Assembly: GCA_964621445.1 (NCBI GenBank)
Contig: CAZUNO010000031.1
Coordinates: forward strand, 1-29,142
Direction of reading: 5' to 3'
From: CAZUNO01 sp964621445 [NCBI: Candidatus Hadarchaeota archaeon]
GTDB taxonomy: Archaea; CAYQAE01; CAYVLA01
DNA length: 29,142 bases
Shown in pieces: positions 1 through 7,235 of this stretch. The notes beneath the pieces are model-generated. The model ran no database searches and was not told where the DNA came from. It worked only from the letters and a program-made list of their open reading frames with translations. The position numbers and the translations under genes are program-made. Each line of letters starts with the position of its first letter. The first letter of the stretch is position 1.

Positions 1-914
1 CCTATGTATATGGTCCCATCCGGTCCAATGCCCGGAGAGGATTTCATATAGTTACCATATATTATCCTCCATTTTAGGCTCCCGTTAGGATGAAAGGCCA
101 TAAAGCCAAGTCCCCACCCACCGATATACACCGTTCCATCGGGACCTACAGCCGGGGATGAGTAAACAGGTGTACCGCCGGTGTGGGGGTGTCCTTTTGA
201 TACGGTGTAGGTCCACTTGATGAGGCCCTTTTCGCCAGTGAGGGCTATGAGCTTGCCGTTATGGGACCCTATGTAAACTGTTCCGTCCGGCCCGATAGCG
301 GGAGAGGTATCCGCATCACCCATGGCCCGGCTCCACTTGACGGTGCCATTGGGGTAAAGCACATGGATATTACTCCCCCCAAAGTAGACACTACCATCAC
401 GGTCGATGGTGGCAGAGGATCGGTCGGCACTCGTTGAGTACTGCCGTTTCAGGCTGCCGTTTGGATGCAGGGCAACGAATCCACACCCTTCACCGCCGAT
501 ATACACCGTTCCATCGTGAGCGATCGCCGGAGAACCCCGCAGGTTAGCCCTGGTATTATAGCTCCATTTGGGTTTACCGTTCCTGGGGTTCAAGGCGTAG
601 AGCCTGTTATTATTCGAGCCCACGTAAACGGTTCCGTCAGGACCTATTGCTGGGGAAGAAACCACCGAATCCGATGTCCAGAATATTCACCTGACGATGA
701 TGTTCTGGGCCCCTAGATATTGACTCCTCCCGGTGTGGCGTGGACCTCCTCGAAACATGGGCCACGGAGAATAGTCTATACCCGACCCATTCGACTCTCC
801 CAGAGAATACCCAAGAACCAATGGGCCGAGAGACAATGCCACAAACCCGCCAAGCAAAGCCCATCTGACCAGACCCGGGACAAAGTCTTTACACAGGAAT
901 CGGTTAAGCGACAA
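1..914 (-). pseudogene. PQQ-like beta-propeller surface protein, interrupted by in-frame TGA and cut by the window edge
   Basis: The minus strand reads as one frame from a TTG at 914 to the left edge, broken only by a TGA at 687-689. The N-terminus has a hydrophobic signal or anchor segment (residues about 16-36), then the WPMFRGGPRHTG motif typical of the start of PQQ-like propeller proteins. After the TGA come at least five blades with the pattern SPAIGPDGTVYIGS, each followed about 25-30 residues later by a K-W-aromatic strand. The TGA falls in the first such strand (I-V-R-stop-I-F), where the other blades have W, so a TGG-to-TGA change is the simplest reading. A second blade has CGG (Arg) at the equivalent Trp. 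There is no other stop through position 1. Such proteins are usually extracellular and bind ligands or act as scaffolds; no enzyme activity can be claimed. A stop in frame lies just upstream of the TTG, so the start is uncertain. The gene is divergent from the 987-residue surface protein. Confidence 0.75.
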
Positions 915-1090
915 GAAACCCCCATACTGACACCATTATCGAGGGATTTCAGGCATAAGTAGTTTGCGGTTATGGATTCCGAAGATGGTAAGAGGAAATA
1001 GTTACAATCTTTCAATTTTTTTGGACCTGGAAGTGGTCGAATGAGTGAATCTACTTTCGGATAGGGGAAGCTAGGTATCAAAGCCCGGGT

Positions 1091-1126
1091 TTTATTAAAG
1101 TAAGAGGATATTTGTTATCCGGAGTG
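1091..1126 (+). promoter_or_regulatory. Probable TATA element and Shine-Dalgarno site for the 987-residue surface protein
   Basis: An AT-rich TTTATTAAAG at 1091-1100 is a plausible archaeal TATA box, and GGAGTG at 1121-1126 lies 7 bases before the ATG at 1134. Spacing from the TATA element would put transcription start near 1120, giving a very short leader. This rests on motif and spacing only. Confidence 0.4.
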
Positions 1127-1133
1127 TTTTTGA

Positions 1134-4097
1134 ATGGATTTCACTAGGGGTTTTGCCTTATTTTTATTATCGGCTCTGTCTTTGTTCATGGTTGTGAATG
1201 AGCCGGTTTGTGCTTCATGTGTTTCTGGGAGTAGTGGTCTTGGGTCCGAGTTTCCATATCTACAATGGAGTCTGGAGTGGAATCGGACCTATGGCGGCGG
1301 TGACCGGGAGAATTTCCGGGATGTGGTGACTGATGACGGTGGATATGTGCTAGCCGGGAGCATAGAGCTTTTTGGTGGTGGGTATGACGCTTGGTTGGTT
1401 AAGGTTGATAGCGAGGGTGTCCTGGAGTGGAGCCAAACCTATGGTGGTGAGGACCGGGAGACTTTGTGGGATGTGGTGGTGACTGGTGACGATGGGTACG
1501 TGCTAGCCGGGTACACAGAGTCTTATGGTGCGGGGGAGGCTGATTTTTGGTTGGTTAAGGTTGATAGCGAGGGGACAGTGGAGTGGAACCAAACCTATGG
1601 GGGGTTTGATGACGATGAGGCGTGGAGTATGGCAGCAACGAGTGATGGTGGTTACATTATAGCAGGAGATACAAGATCCTATGCTGCCGGGAAGACTGAT
1701 GTCTGGCTGGTGAAGGTTGATAGCGAGGGGGTGTTGGAGTGGACCCAGACCTATGGTGGTGAGGATTACGATGGGGGTAGGAGTGTGGTGGAGACTCATG
1801 GAGGTGGATACTTGCTAGCCGGGTATACAAAGTCTTATGGTGCAGGTGGACGTGACGCTTGGTTGGTTAAGGTTGATTGCGAGGGGGTGTTGGAGTGGAA
1901 TCGGACCTATGGTGGTAGCAAATATGATACTGCTCGGGATGTTTTGCAGACCGGTGATGGAGGATATGTCCTAGCTGGACAGACCGAGTCTTTTGGTGCC
2001 GGGTTATATGATTTTTGGTTGGTTAAGGTTGATTGCGAGGGGGTGTTGGAGTGGAATCGGACTTATGGCGGTGAGGACTACGAGTATTTGCAGGATGCAG
2101 CGACCGCCGATGACGGTGGGTATGTCTTGACCGGGCAAACGGAGTCGTATAGTGCCGGGAAGACTGATGCTTGGTTGGTTAAGGTTGATTGCGAGGGTGT
2201 CCTGGAGACTGACCGGGCCTATGGAGGTACTGATTGGGATTGGGGGAGTTCTGTTCTGGGAATTGGTAACGGTATCTATGTCCTGGCCGGGAGTACATCT
2301 TCTTATGGTGCCGAGCTGTCGGATGGTTGGTTATTGAAGGTTGGGCTAGAGCTATCTGGCGATTTGACTGTTTCGGATTTCTCTTCCGATGTTGTTGATG
2401 GAAGTGGGCCTTTAACGGTTAGTTTTGTTGACCGGTCCGAGTCTATTGATCGTGTGGTTTCGTGGCTGTGGGTTTTTGGGGATGGGTCAACCAGTAGGCT
2501 CCAGAACCCTAGCCATACCTATACCCAGATCGGTACCTATACTGTGAGCCTTACCGTGACAGAGGAAGATGGTGATAGTGATGTTGAGACTAAATCAAGA
2601 TACATAACGGTAACCGGTACGGACGAGATGGTTGATAGGCTGGATGTCGAGTGGACCTTCAACACCAGCGCCGTGTTCGACGACAAGGCCTTTGGCGCCG
2701 GTCACCAGGGCTGCCAAACGGTGTGGGATGTCGACGGTGATGGTGTGAACGAGGTTGTTTTCGGCACGCGTTGGGGTGATAGCGAGAGGCTTTGGTGTAT
2801 TGACCAGACCGGTAGCTTTGAGTGGGTCTACCCGGACATAGGTGATGAGGGACTGCCCAACGACCCGTGGGGTGTATCCCTCGTCGACGTTAACAGCGAT
2901 GGGACCTACGAGCTCTGTTTCTCTGGCAGGGGTGGTAGACTCCACGTGTTGAACGGTGACGGTAGCGAGCTCTGGCTATGGGATAACCCTACGGGTGCCC
3001 ATATGCTAGGGCCGCCCCAGGCACATGATGTGGATGGTGACGGGTTCCCGGAGTTCTTCATGAACGATGCGGGTGGTTTTATCCACCGCATCAGCCATGA
3101 AGGAGAACTGGTGTGGACTTCTTTCCAGGCTGGAGGTGCGAATGAAGGGCACCCCACCATCGCCGATATGGATAGGGATGGTAGTTTCGAGGTTTTGTGG
3201 GCGAGCCAGGACCACTATCTCTACTGTGTGGATGCGGCCACTGGCGAGGAGGTGTGGAGGTTTGATTCCGGAGCCAAGATGTATACCAACCCGGTGTTCG
3301 TGGCTGACATCAACAACGATGACCAGTTTGAAGGGTTGGTGTGGAATGATGACCCTGTTAACTCGGTGATAGCGGTCAGTGCTTCCGGGGCCGAGGTAGG
3401 CAGGTGGACCGAGCTACACGGGTCACCTATAAGGTTGACCCCTGCTATGGGAGATGTGGATGATGATGGTCAGCTTGAAATGGCATTGATGTCCGGAGCC
3501 GCTATATACGTGATAGACCTGGCCACCATGGGTATTGAGTGGGAGAGGGATGTCACCCAATGGACCCGGGGAGGCCTCATACCTGGGGGAGCGGTGACCA
3601 ACACCTGGTCTAACTACCCGCTTATCGCCGATATAGACGGGGACCTGGAGCTAGAGATACTCTGGCTATCGCCCTACCCCATCGTTACAGAAGCAGCAAC
3701 CGGAAGGTTAGAGTATTACTACTCTAATGAGCATGTTGATGTTGGCTGGAGGCAGGAGAACGGTGGCTGGTGGGGCGACGTCGACCAGGACGGCGTATCC
3801 GAATGGATCGTCGAACTGAACGGCAACAGCCACACCGAGACACAGCTATACTGCCTAACCGCAGGCGGGAGCTTCCCAGCCCACTCACCTTGGCCGGAGT
3901 ACGTGCACTCCGCCTACCCCGCAGCTTACCAGGCCCAACAGGACTGGATAACCCTAAAGGGCGCGGGGTCCAACTCCGTGTGGTTCCCCATGCCTGAAAT
4001 TCCAGCCATGCCATGGGTCCTTTTGGGCATTGCATTATACCTCATGATCCAAGCTGATAGGATATTGCTTTCATCAGGTCAATGGAGGATCCCTTGA
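1134..4097 (+). CDS. Secreted cell-surface protein: seven-repeat propeller, PKD domain, FG-GAP/VCBS-type propeller, C-terminal TM anchor
   Basis: A 987-residue protein. Residues 1-27 form a signal peptide. Residues about 45-415 contain seven repeats of about 52 residues, each with GGYVLAG, then D-x-W-L-V-K-V-D-x-E-G, then EWxxTYGG; seven units suggest a seven-bladed propeller. Residues about 420-500 are a PKD domain (WLWVFGDGSTS, then HTYTQIGTYTVSLTV). Residues about 505-930 carry eight Asp-rich loops such as DVDGDGVNEVVFG, DMDRDGSFEV and DVDQDGVSEW, typical of calcium-binding FG-GAP/VCBS blades of integrin-alpha-like propellers. A hydrophobic segment near 955-975 probably anchors the C-terminus. 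Repeats 4-6 are close to identical in DNA (for example around 1855-1915, 2010-2065 and 2165-2200), suggesting recent duplication or gene conversion. Codon choice shifts from G/T-rich wobble bases in the first half to C/A-rich ones near the end. A role in adhesion or surface architecture is inferred; no catalytic motif is seen. Confidence 0.85.
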   Translation: MDFTRGFALFLLSALSLFMVVNEPVCASCVSGSSGLGSEFPYLQWSLEWNRTYGGGDRENFRDVVTDDGGYVLAGSIELFGGGYDAWLVKVDSEGVLEWSQTYGGEDRETLWDVVVTGDDGYVLAGYTESYGAGEADFWLVKVDSEGTVEWNQTYGGFDDDEAWSMAATSDGGYIIAGDTRSYAAGKTDVWLVKVDSEGVLEWTQTYGGEDYDGGRSVVETHGGGYLLAGYTKSYGAGGRDAWLVKVDCEGVLEWNRTYGGSKYDTARDVLQTGDGGYVLAGQTESFGAGLYDFWLVKVDCEGVLEWNRTYGGEDYEYLQDAATADDGGYVLTGQTESYSAGKTDAWLVKVDCEGVLETDRAYGGTDWDWGSSVLGIGNGIYVLAGSTSSYGAELSDGWLLKVGLELSGDLTVSDFSSDVVDGSGPLTVSFVDRSESIDRVVSWLWVFGDGSTSRLQNPSHTYTQIGTYTVSLTVTEEDGDSDVETKSRYITVTGTDEMVDRLDVEWTFNTSAVFDDKAFGAGHQGCQTVWDVDGDGVNEVVFGTRWGDSERLWCIDQTGSFEWVYPDIGDEGLPNDPWGVSLVDVNSDGTYELCFSGRGGRLHVLNGDGSELWLWDNPTGAHMLGPPQAHDVDGDGFPEFFMNDAGGFIHRISHEGELVWTSFQAGGANEGHPTIADMDRDGSFEVLWASQDHYLYCVDAATGEEVWRFDSGAKMYTNPVFVADINNDDQFEGLVWNDDPVNSVIAVSASGAEVGRWTELHGSPIRLTPAMGDVDDDGQLEMALMSGAAIYVIDLATMGIEWERDVTQWTRGGLIPGGAVTNTWSNYPLIADIDGDLELEILWLSPYPIVTEAATGRLEYYYSNEHVDVGWRQENGGWWGDVDQDGVSEWIVELNGNSHTETQLYCLTAGGSFPAHSPWPEYVHSAYPAAYQAQQDWITLKGAGSNSVWFPMPEIPAMPWVLLGIALYLMIQADRILLSSGQWRIP

Positions 4098-4581
4098 TTC
4101 AGGTTGGTCTGTTTCCATTATTCTCTTGAAGTGGAACCGTTCTGGTGCGATATTTCCTCCGGGGGATCCTTTGATCCTGGAGTTGGCGATCATTATATAC
4201 TGGCTTTATCATCTTCCTTGTCACCTTGATTATGGGCAGGAATCCCACGGTTACCGTATTTGAGCCTGAGCAAAGGGCCTCCCCCGGTCAGCAGGAAGTC
4301 TCAAGCAAGCATGGCCCCAAAGATATCTGATGGGGTTGATGGCCAGCGACCTTGAATATCCGAAATCTAGAGTTGGGGGCACGGGAAAGATGGCAGGGTT
4401 TCTAAACCTTCCCGGCGAACCGGATACCAGGTGGGTATTGGTCCAAGTCCCGGGAGGAATTCCCATCTGCCAACTTGGATGCCTAACCTGGCGGATTGTA
4501 TTGCCCCGCAAACCCCTGCCGGGTCTCCACCAACCACGATGATCTGGGCATTGGTAATGATGAATTATACCTTTAGCCAGC
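4098..4581. other. 484-base gap with no convincing gene; one stem-loop
   Basis: The short open frames here (up to 86 codons, both strands) lack recognisable domains and a convincing start, so none is called. A stem-loop can be drawn at 4157-4182: CTCC pairs with GGAG and GGATC with GATCC around a CTTT loop. It lies about 60 bases after the surface-protein stop and may mark a transcript end. No tRNA, SRP RNA or RNase P hallmark was recognised. A decayed gene is possible but cannot be shown. Confidence 0.4.
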
Positions 4582-5055
4582 CTAGCTATCCTCTTCTCTC
4601 AGGGCGTGAATTAGGGCCTGATGGGGCCTGTTCTTCACCGAGCTGTGGACGATGAAGGTCTCCGTCTCCCTCATACCCTCCAGTTCATGTATCTCCTTAA
4701 CCAGGGAGCTCAGCTCCTCCTGATCCCTGGTGAGGATCTCCAGCAGCCCGCTGTAGCGACCGAATAGCCTGAAGAACCTGGTGACCTGGGGAATTCTGTC
4801 GATCTCCCTCTCGATATTACGCCTCACGCTCATCTCGGGGTCCTCCTGTATGAAGACGAAGGCCCTTTCCTCCAGGCCGACCTTGGAGGGGTCGATCCTG
4901 GCGCTGACACCCTCGATGAGGCCGGACCCCTCGAATTTCTCGATCTTCTTGGAGACCGTTTGCCTTGAGGCATCGACCCTCTCGGCTATGCTCACCGTTG
5001 TGCGTTCGGCGTCAATGAGAAGCTGGATCAGTATCCTGCGTTCAAGGGCATTCAT
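4582..5055 (-). CDS. Lrp/AsnC-family transcriptional regulator
   Basis: A 157-residue protein of normal length for the family. Residues about 1-55 form the winged helix-turn-helix (VSIAERVDASRQTVSKKIEK contains the recognition helix). Residues about 65-145 match the RAM/AsnC ligand-binding and oligomerisation domain, with alternating strands such as RAFVFIQEDPEM, a helix, then RYSGLLEILTRD. Family members form dimers to octamers and usually bind an amino acid or other small effector. It is transcribed divergently from the PEPCK gene, and the gap between them holds two perfect palindromes, so control of PEPCK and of itself is a reasonable inference. The ATG at 5055 has no Shine-Dalgarno sequence and lies about 27 bases from a TATA-like element, which suggests a leaderless mRNA. 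The effector cannot be predicted. Confidence 0.9.
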   Translation of the reverse strand: MNALERRILIQLLIDAERTTVSIAERVDASRQTVSKKIEKFEGSGLIEGVSARIDPSKVGLEERAFVFIQEDPEMSVRRNIEREIDRIPQVTRFFRLFGRYSGLLEILTRDQEELSSLVKEIHELEGMRETETFIVHSSVKNRPHQALIHALREEDS

Positions 5056-5077
5056 GTACTGCTAATTGTAAGCGATA

Positions 5078-5085
5078 CTATAAAA
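5078..5085 (-). promoter_or_regulatory. TATA box for the Lrp/AsnC gene
   Basis: Read on the minus strand this is TTTTATAG, centred about 27 bases before the ATG at 5055. That is the normal archaeal TATA-to-start distance and implies transcription begins at or within a base or two of the start codon. No ribosome binding site is visible, which agrees with a leaderless transcript. Confidence 0.55.
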
Positions 5086-5093
5086 TGCGGTAG

Positions 5094-5108
5094 TTAACAT
5101 AATGTTAA
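5094..5108. promoter_or_regulatory. Perfect 15-bp palindrome, candidate operator 1
   Basis: TTAACAT-A-ATGTTAA is a perfect 7+1+7 inverted repeat between the Lrp TATA box and the PEPCK TATA box. Its centre (5101) lies 34 bases from the centre of the second palindrome, a little over three helical turns. It is a good candidate site for the adjacent Lrp/AsnC protein, whose relatives bind AT-rich dyads of about this length. Binding is inferred. Confidence 0.6.
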
Positions 5109-5114
5109 GTAAGA

Positions 5115-5122
5115 CTTAAAAG
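5115..5122 (+). promoter_or_regulatory. Probable TATA box for the PEPCK gene
   Basis: CTTAAAAG lies between the two palindromes. The expected transcription start, about 25 bases downstream, falls near 5145, just past the second palindrome, leaving an untranslated leader of about 55 bases before the ATG at 5200. The leader ends with purine-rich GGTGGTAATAGG, a weak ribosome binding site. Confidence 0.5.
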
Positions 5123-5126
5123 ATAC

Positions 5127-5143
5127 ATCATTATGATAATGAT
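5127..5143. promoter_or_regulatory. Perfect 17-bp palindrome, candidate operator 2
   Basis: ATCATTATGATAATGAT is a perfect 8+1+8 inverted repeat. It covers the stretch between the proposed PEPCK TATA box and its transcription start, where a bound protein would block initiation. Its half-site differs from that of the palindrome at 5094-5108, so the two may bind the same protein with different affinity or two different proteins. Confidence 0.6.
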
Positions 5144-5199
5144 AGAACTCATTAAATTGTCGAATAGTTAGAAAAGGTATTCATGGTGGTAATAGGACT

Positions 5200-7161
5200 A
5201 TGGTTGAGTTAAGAACCCGTCGGGAACCTGCAAACGTGGAGGAGGTTCTGCTCGAGAAGTGTGGGTTAGAGGGACTTGAGAAGATAGAGATCCTGGAGAA
5301 TCCTCCGGTCAGGGATTTCATAGCCAGATACCTCGAGCATTGCAATCCGGAAAGGGTCTTCGTCAGGGGAGGCCGCAAGGAGGACGCGGAATACATAAGG
5401 CGCAGGGCGATCGAGAAGGGAGAGGAAATTCCCCTTTATATGAAAGGACACACCGTTCACTACGACGGCTATAACGATCAAGCCCGGGACAAGGAAAATA
5501 CAAAATTTCTCCTTGGACCTGGCGAGGAGCTGGGGTCAAACTTCAACTCCACGGACCGGGATAGGGGGCTTAACGAGATACATGGCTATCTTGAGAACAT
5601 AATGAAGGGAAAGGAGGCCTATGTCTGCTTCTTCGGCCTGGGCCCCATGGACTCCGAGTTCTGCATACCTGCATTGCAGATCACCGATTCCGCCTACGTA
5701 GCCCACTCCGAGGATATACTGTACCGGGATGGCTATGACATCTTTAGAAAGTCAGATATGGAAAGTGAGCGGGAGATCTTCAAGTTCGTGCATTCAGCCG
5801 GTCCCCTAAAGGGGGCGGTGTCTAAGGACATCGAGAAGAGAAGGATCTACACCGATCTAAGGTCTAACACCATATACTCGGTCAATACCCAGTACGGGGG
5901 AAACACCATAGGCGCCAAAAAGCTGGCCATGCGCCTGGCAATCAGGAAGGCCGACCGGGAGGGTTGGCTTACGGAACACATGTTCATCATGGGGGTCAAC
6001 GGCCCCGGCGGGAGGACCTCCTACTTCGCGGGAGCCTTCCCGTCAGCCTGTGGAAAGACGTCCACATCAATGATTAAGGGAGAGACCCTAGTGGGCGATG
6101 ATATAGCTTATCTTCGGGAGATCGATGGCGAGGTCCGAGCAGTGAATCCGGAAAGGGGGGTATTTGGAATAATGAGGGATGTCAACCCCGAGGACGACCC
6201 CCTGATATGGGATGCCGTCACCTCCCCGGGTGAGGTTATACTTTCCAATCTATTGTCATGCGAGGGCAAGCCATACTGGCTGGGCATGGGATGCGAGGTG
6301 CCCGAAAAAGGACTGAACCATTCCGGCGAGTGGTGGAAGGGAAAGAAGGACCAAAATGGGGAGCCGATAGGCTTTGCTCACCGTAACGCCAGGTACGCGG
6401 TCAGGATATCCGACTTGGAGAATATGGATCCAAATCTGAATAATCCAAGTGGAATTAGGCTTCGAGGCATAATATACGGAGCCAGGGATGCCGACACCTG
6501 GCTGCCCGTGCAGGAGGCATTTGGCTGGGAACACGGGGTCATAACTATGGGAGCCATTCTCGAGTCGGAGACCACCTTTGCCACCCTGGGTAAGGCTGGA
6601 CTGCGCAGGTTCAATCCCATGGCCAACCTCGATTTCCTATCCATTCCCATCGGCAAGTATGTGAGAAATCACCTGGAGTTCGGGAGAAAGCTAAGGGATA
6701 CCCCCTGCATATTCTCCGTGAACTACTTTTTGAAATCGGAGGAAGGAGAGTACCTAAACGAGATCGACGACAAGAGGGTATGGCTAAAATGGATGGAACT
6801 CCGGGCCAACGGGGATCTGGAAGCCATAGAGACCCCCATGGGATACTCACCCCTCTATGAGGACCTCAAGGGACTGTTCTGGAAGGTTCTGGGCAGGAAA
6901 TACTCCAGAGAGGAGTACGAGGCGCAGTTTAAGATCAGAGTAGGCAAAAACCTCCAAAAGATCGAGAGGATGATGGATCTGTACCAAAACGAGGTCCGTG
7001 GGACCCCGGAGAGGCTATTCACCGTCCTCGAGAGACAGAGGGAGAGGCTGCTAGAGGCCAGAGAGAAGTTCGGTAACTATATTCTACCTAGGAATCTAAA
7101 GAAGGCAGGTAGTGTGGATTCAGGCGAGCCAAGACCCTTAATGACCACCTATTCCGAATAG
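5200..7161 (+). CDS. pckG: Phosphoenolpyruvate carboxykinase, GTP-dependent
   Basis: A 653-residue protein, close to the usual length of GTP-type PEPCK. The enzyme interconverts oxaloacetate + GTP and phosphoenolpyruvate + CO2 + GDP in the cytoplasm, linking the citric-acid intermediates to gluconeogenesis. The P-loop FPSACGKTS (residues 280-288) is the GTP-class signature. Metal and substrate residues expected for the family are present: lysines in GAKKLAMRLA (238-247), His260 in EHMFIMGV, and the acidic pair in VGDD (298-301). The ATG at 5200 follows a GGTGG-AATAGG purine stretch; an ATG at 5183 is in another frame. The gene stands alone, divergent from an Lrp/AsnC regulator, and faces the CocE-type gene downstream. 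A CTTTTCT tract just after the stop may end the transcript. Confidence 0.95.
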   Translation: MVELRTRREPANVEEVLLEKCGLEGLEKIEILENPPVRDFIARYLEHCNPERVFVRGGRKEDAEYIRRRAIEKGEEIPLYMKGHTVHYDGYNDQARDKENTKFLLGPGEELGSNFNSTDRDRGLNEIHGYLENIMKGKEAYVCFFGLGPMDSEFCIPALQITDSAYVAHSEDILYRDGYDIFRKSDMESEREIFKFVHSAGPLKGAVSKDIEKRRIYTDLRSNTIYSVNTQYGGNTIGAKKLAMRLAIRKADREGWLTEHMFIMGVNGPGGRTSYFAGAFPSACGKTSTSMIKGETLVGDDIAYLREIDGEVRAVNPERGVFGIMRDVNPEDDPLIWDAVTSPGEVILSNLLSCEGKPYWLGMGCEVPEKGLNHSGEWWKGKKDQNGEPIGFAHRNARYAVRISDLENMDPNLNNPSGIRLRGIIYGARDADTWLPVQEAFGWEHGVITMGAILESETTFATLGKAGLRRFNPMANLDFLSIPIGKYVRNHLEFGRKLRDTPCIFSVNYFLKSEEGEYLNEIDDKRVWLKWMELRANGDLEAIETPMGYSPLYEDLKGLFWKVLGRKYSREEYEAQFKIRVGKNLQKIERMMDLYQNEVRGTPERLFTVLERQRERLLEAREKFGNYILPRNLKKAGSVDSGEPRPLMTTYSE

Positions 7162-7235
7162 GCTCCTTTTCTCCCCCCAGCAATTCGAAATCATATCAGG
7201 TGATGGCTATGACCTGGGCCGGATTCTAATAAGGG

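Noticed and set aside
776-1081. A 101-codon minus-strand frame over the propeller gene start, containing an ATG just upstream of the TTG
   Set aside because: It is in a different frame from the signal segment and the blades and ends without any domain.
1270-2340. Regular 156-base repeats that could be mistaken for a CRISPR-like or satellite array
   Set aside because: They are in frame, coding, and lack unique spacers; they are protein repeats of the surface protein.
4251-4542. Open frames of 70-86 codons on both strands in the gap before the Lrp gene
   Set aside because: They overlap one another, lack ribosome sites or domains, and look like chance frames.
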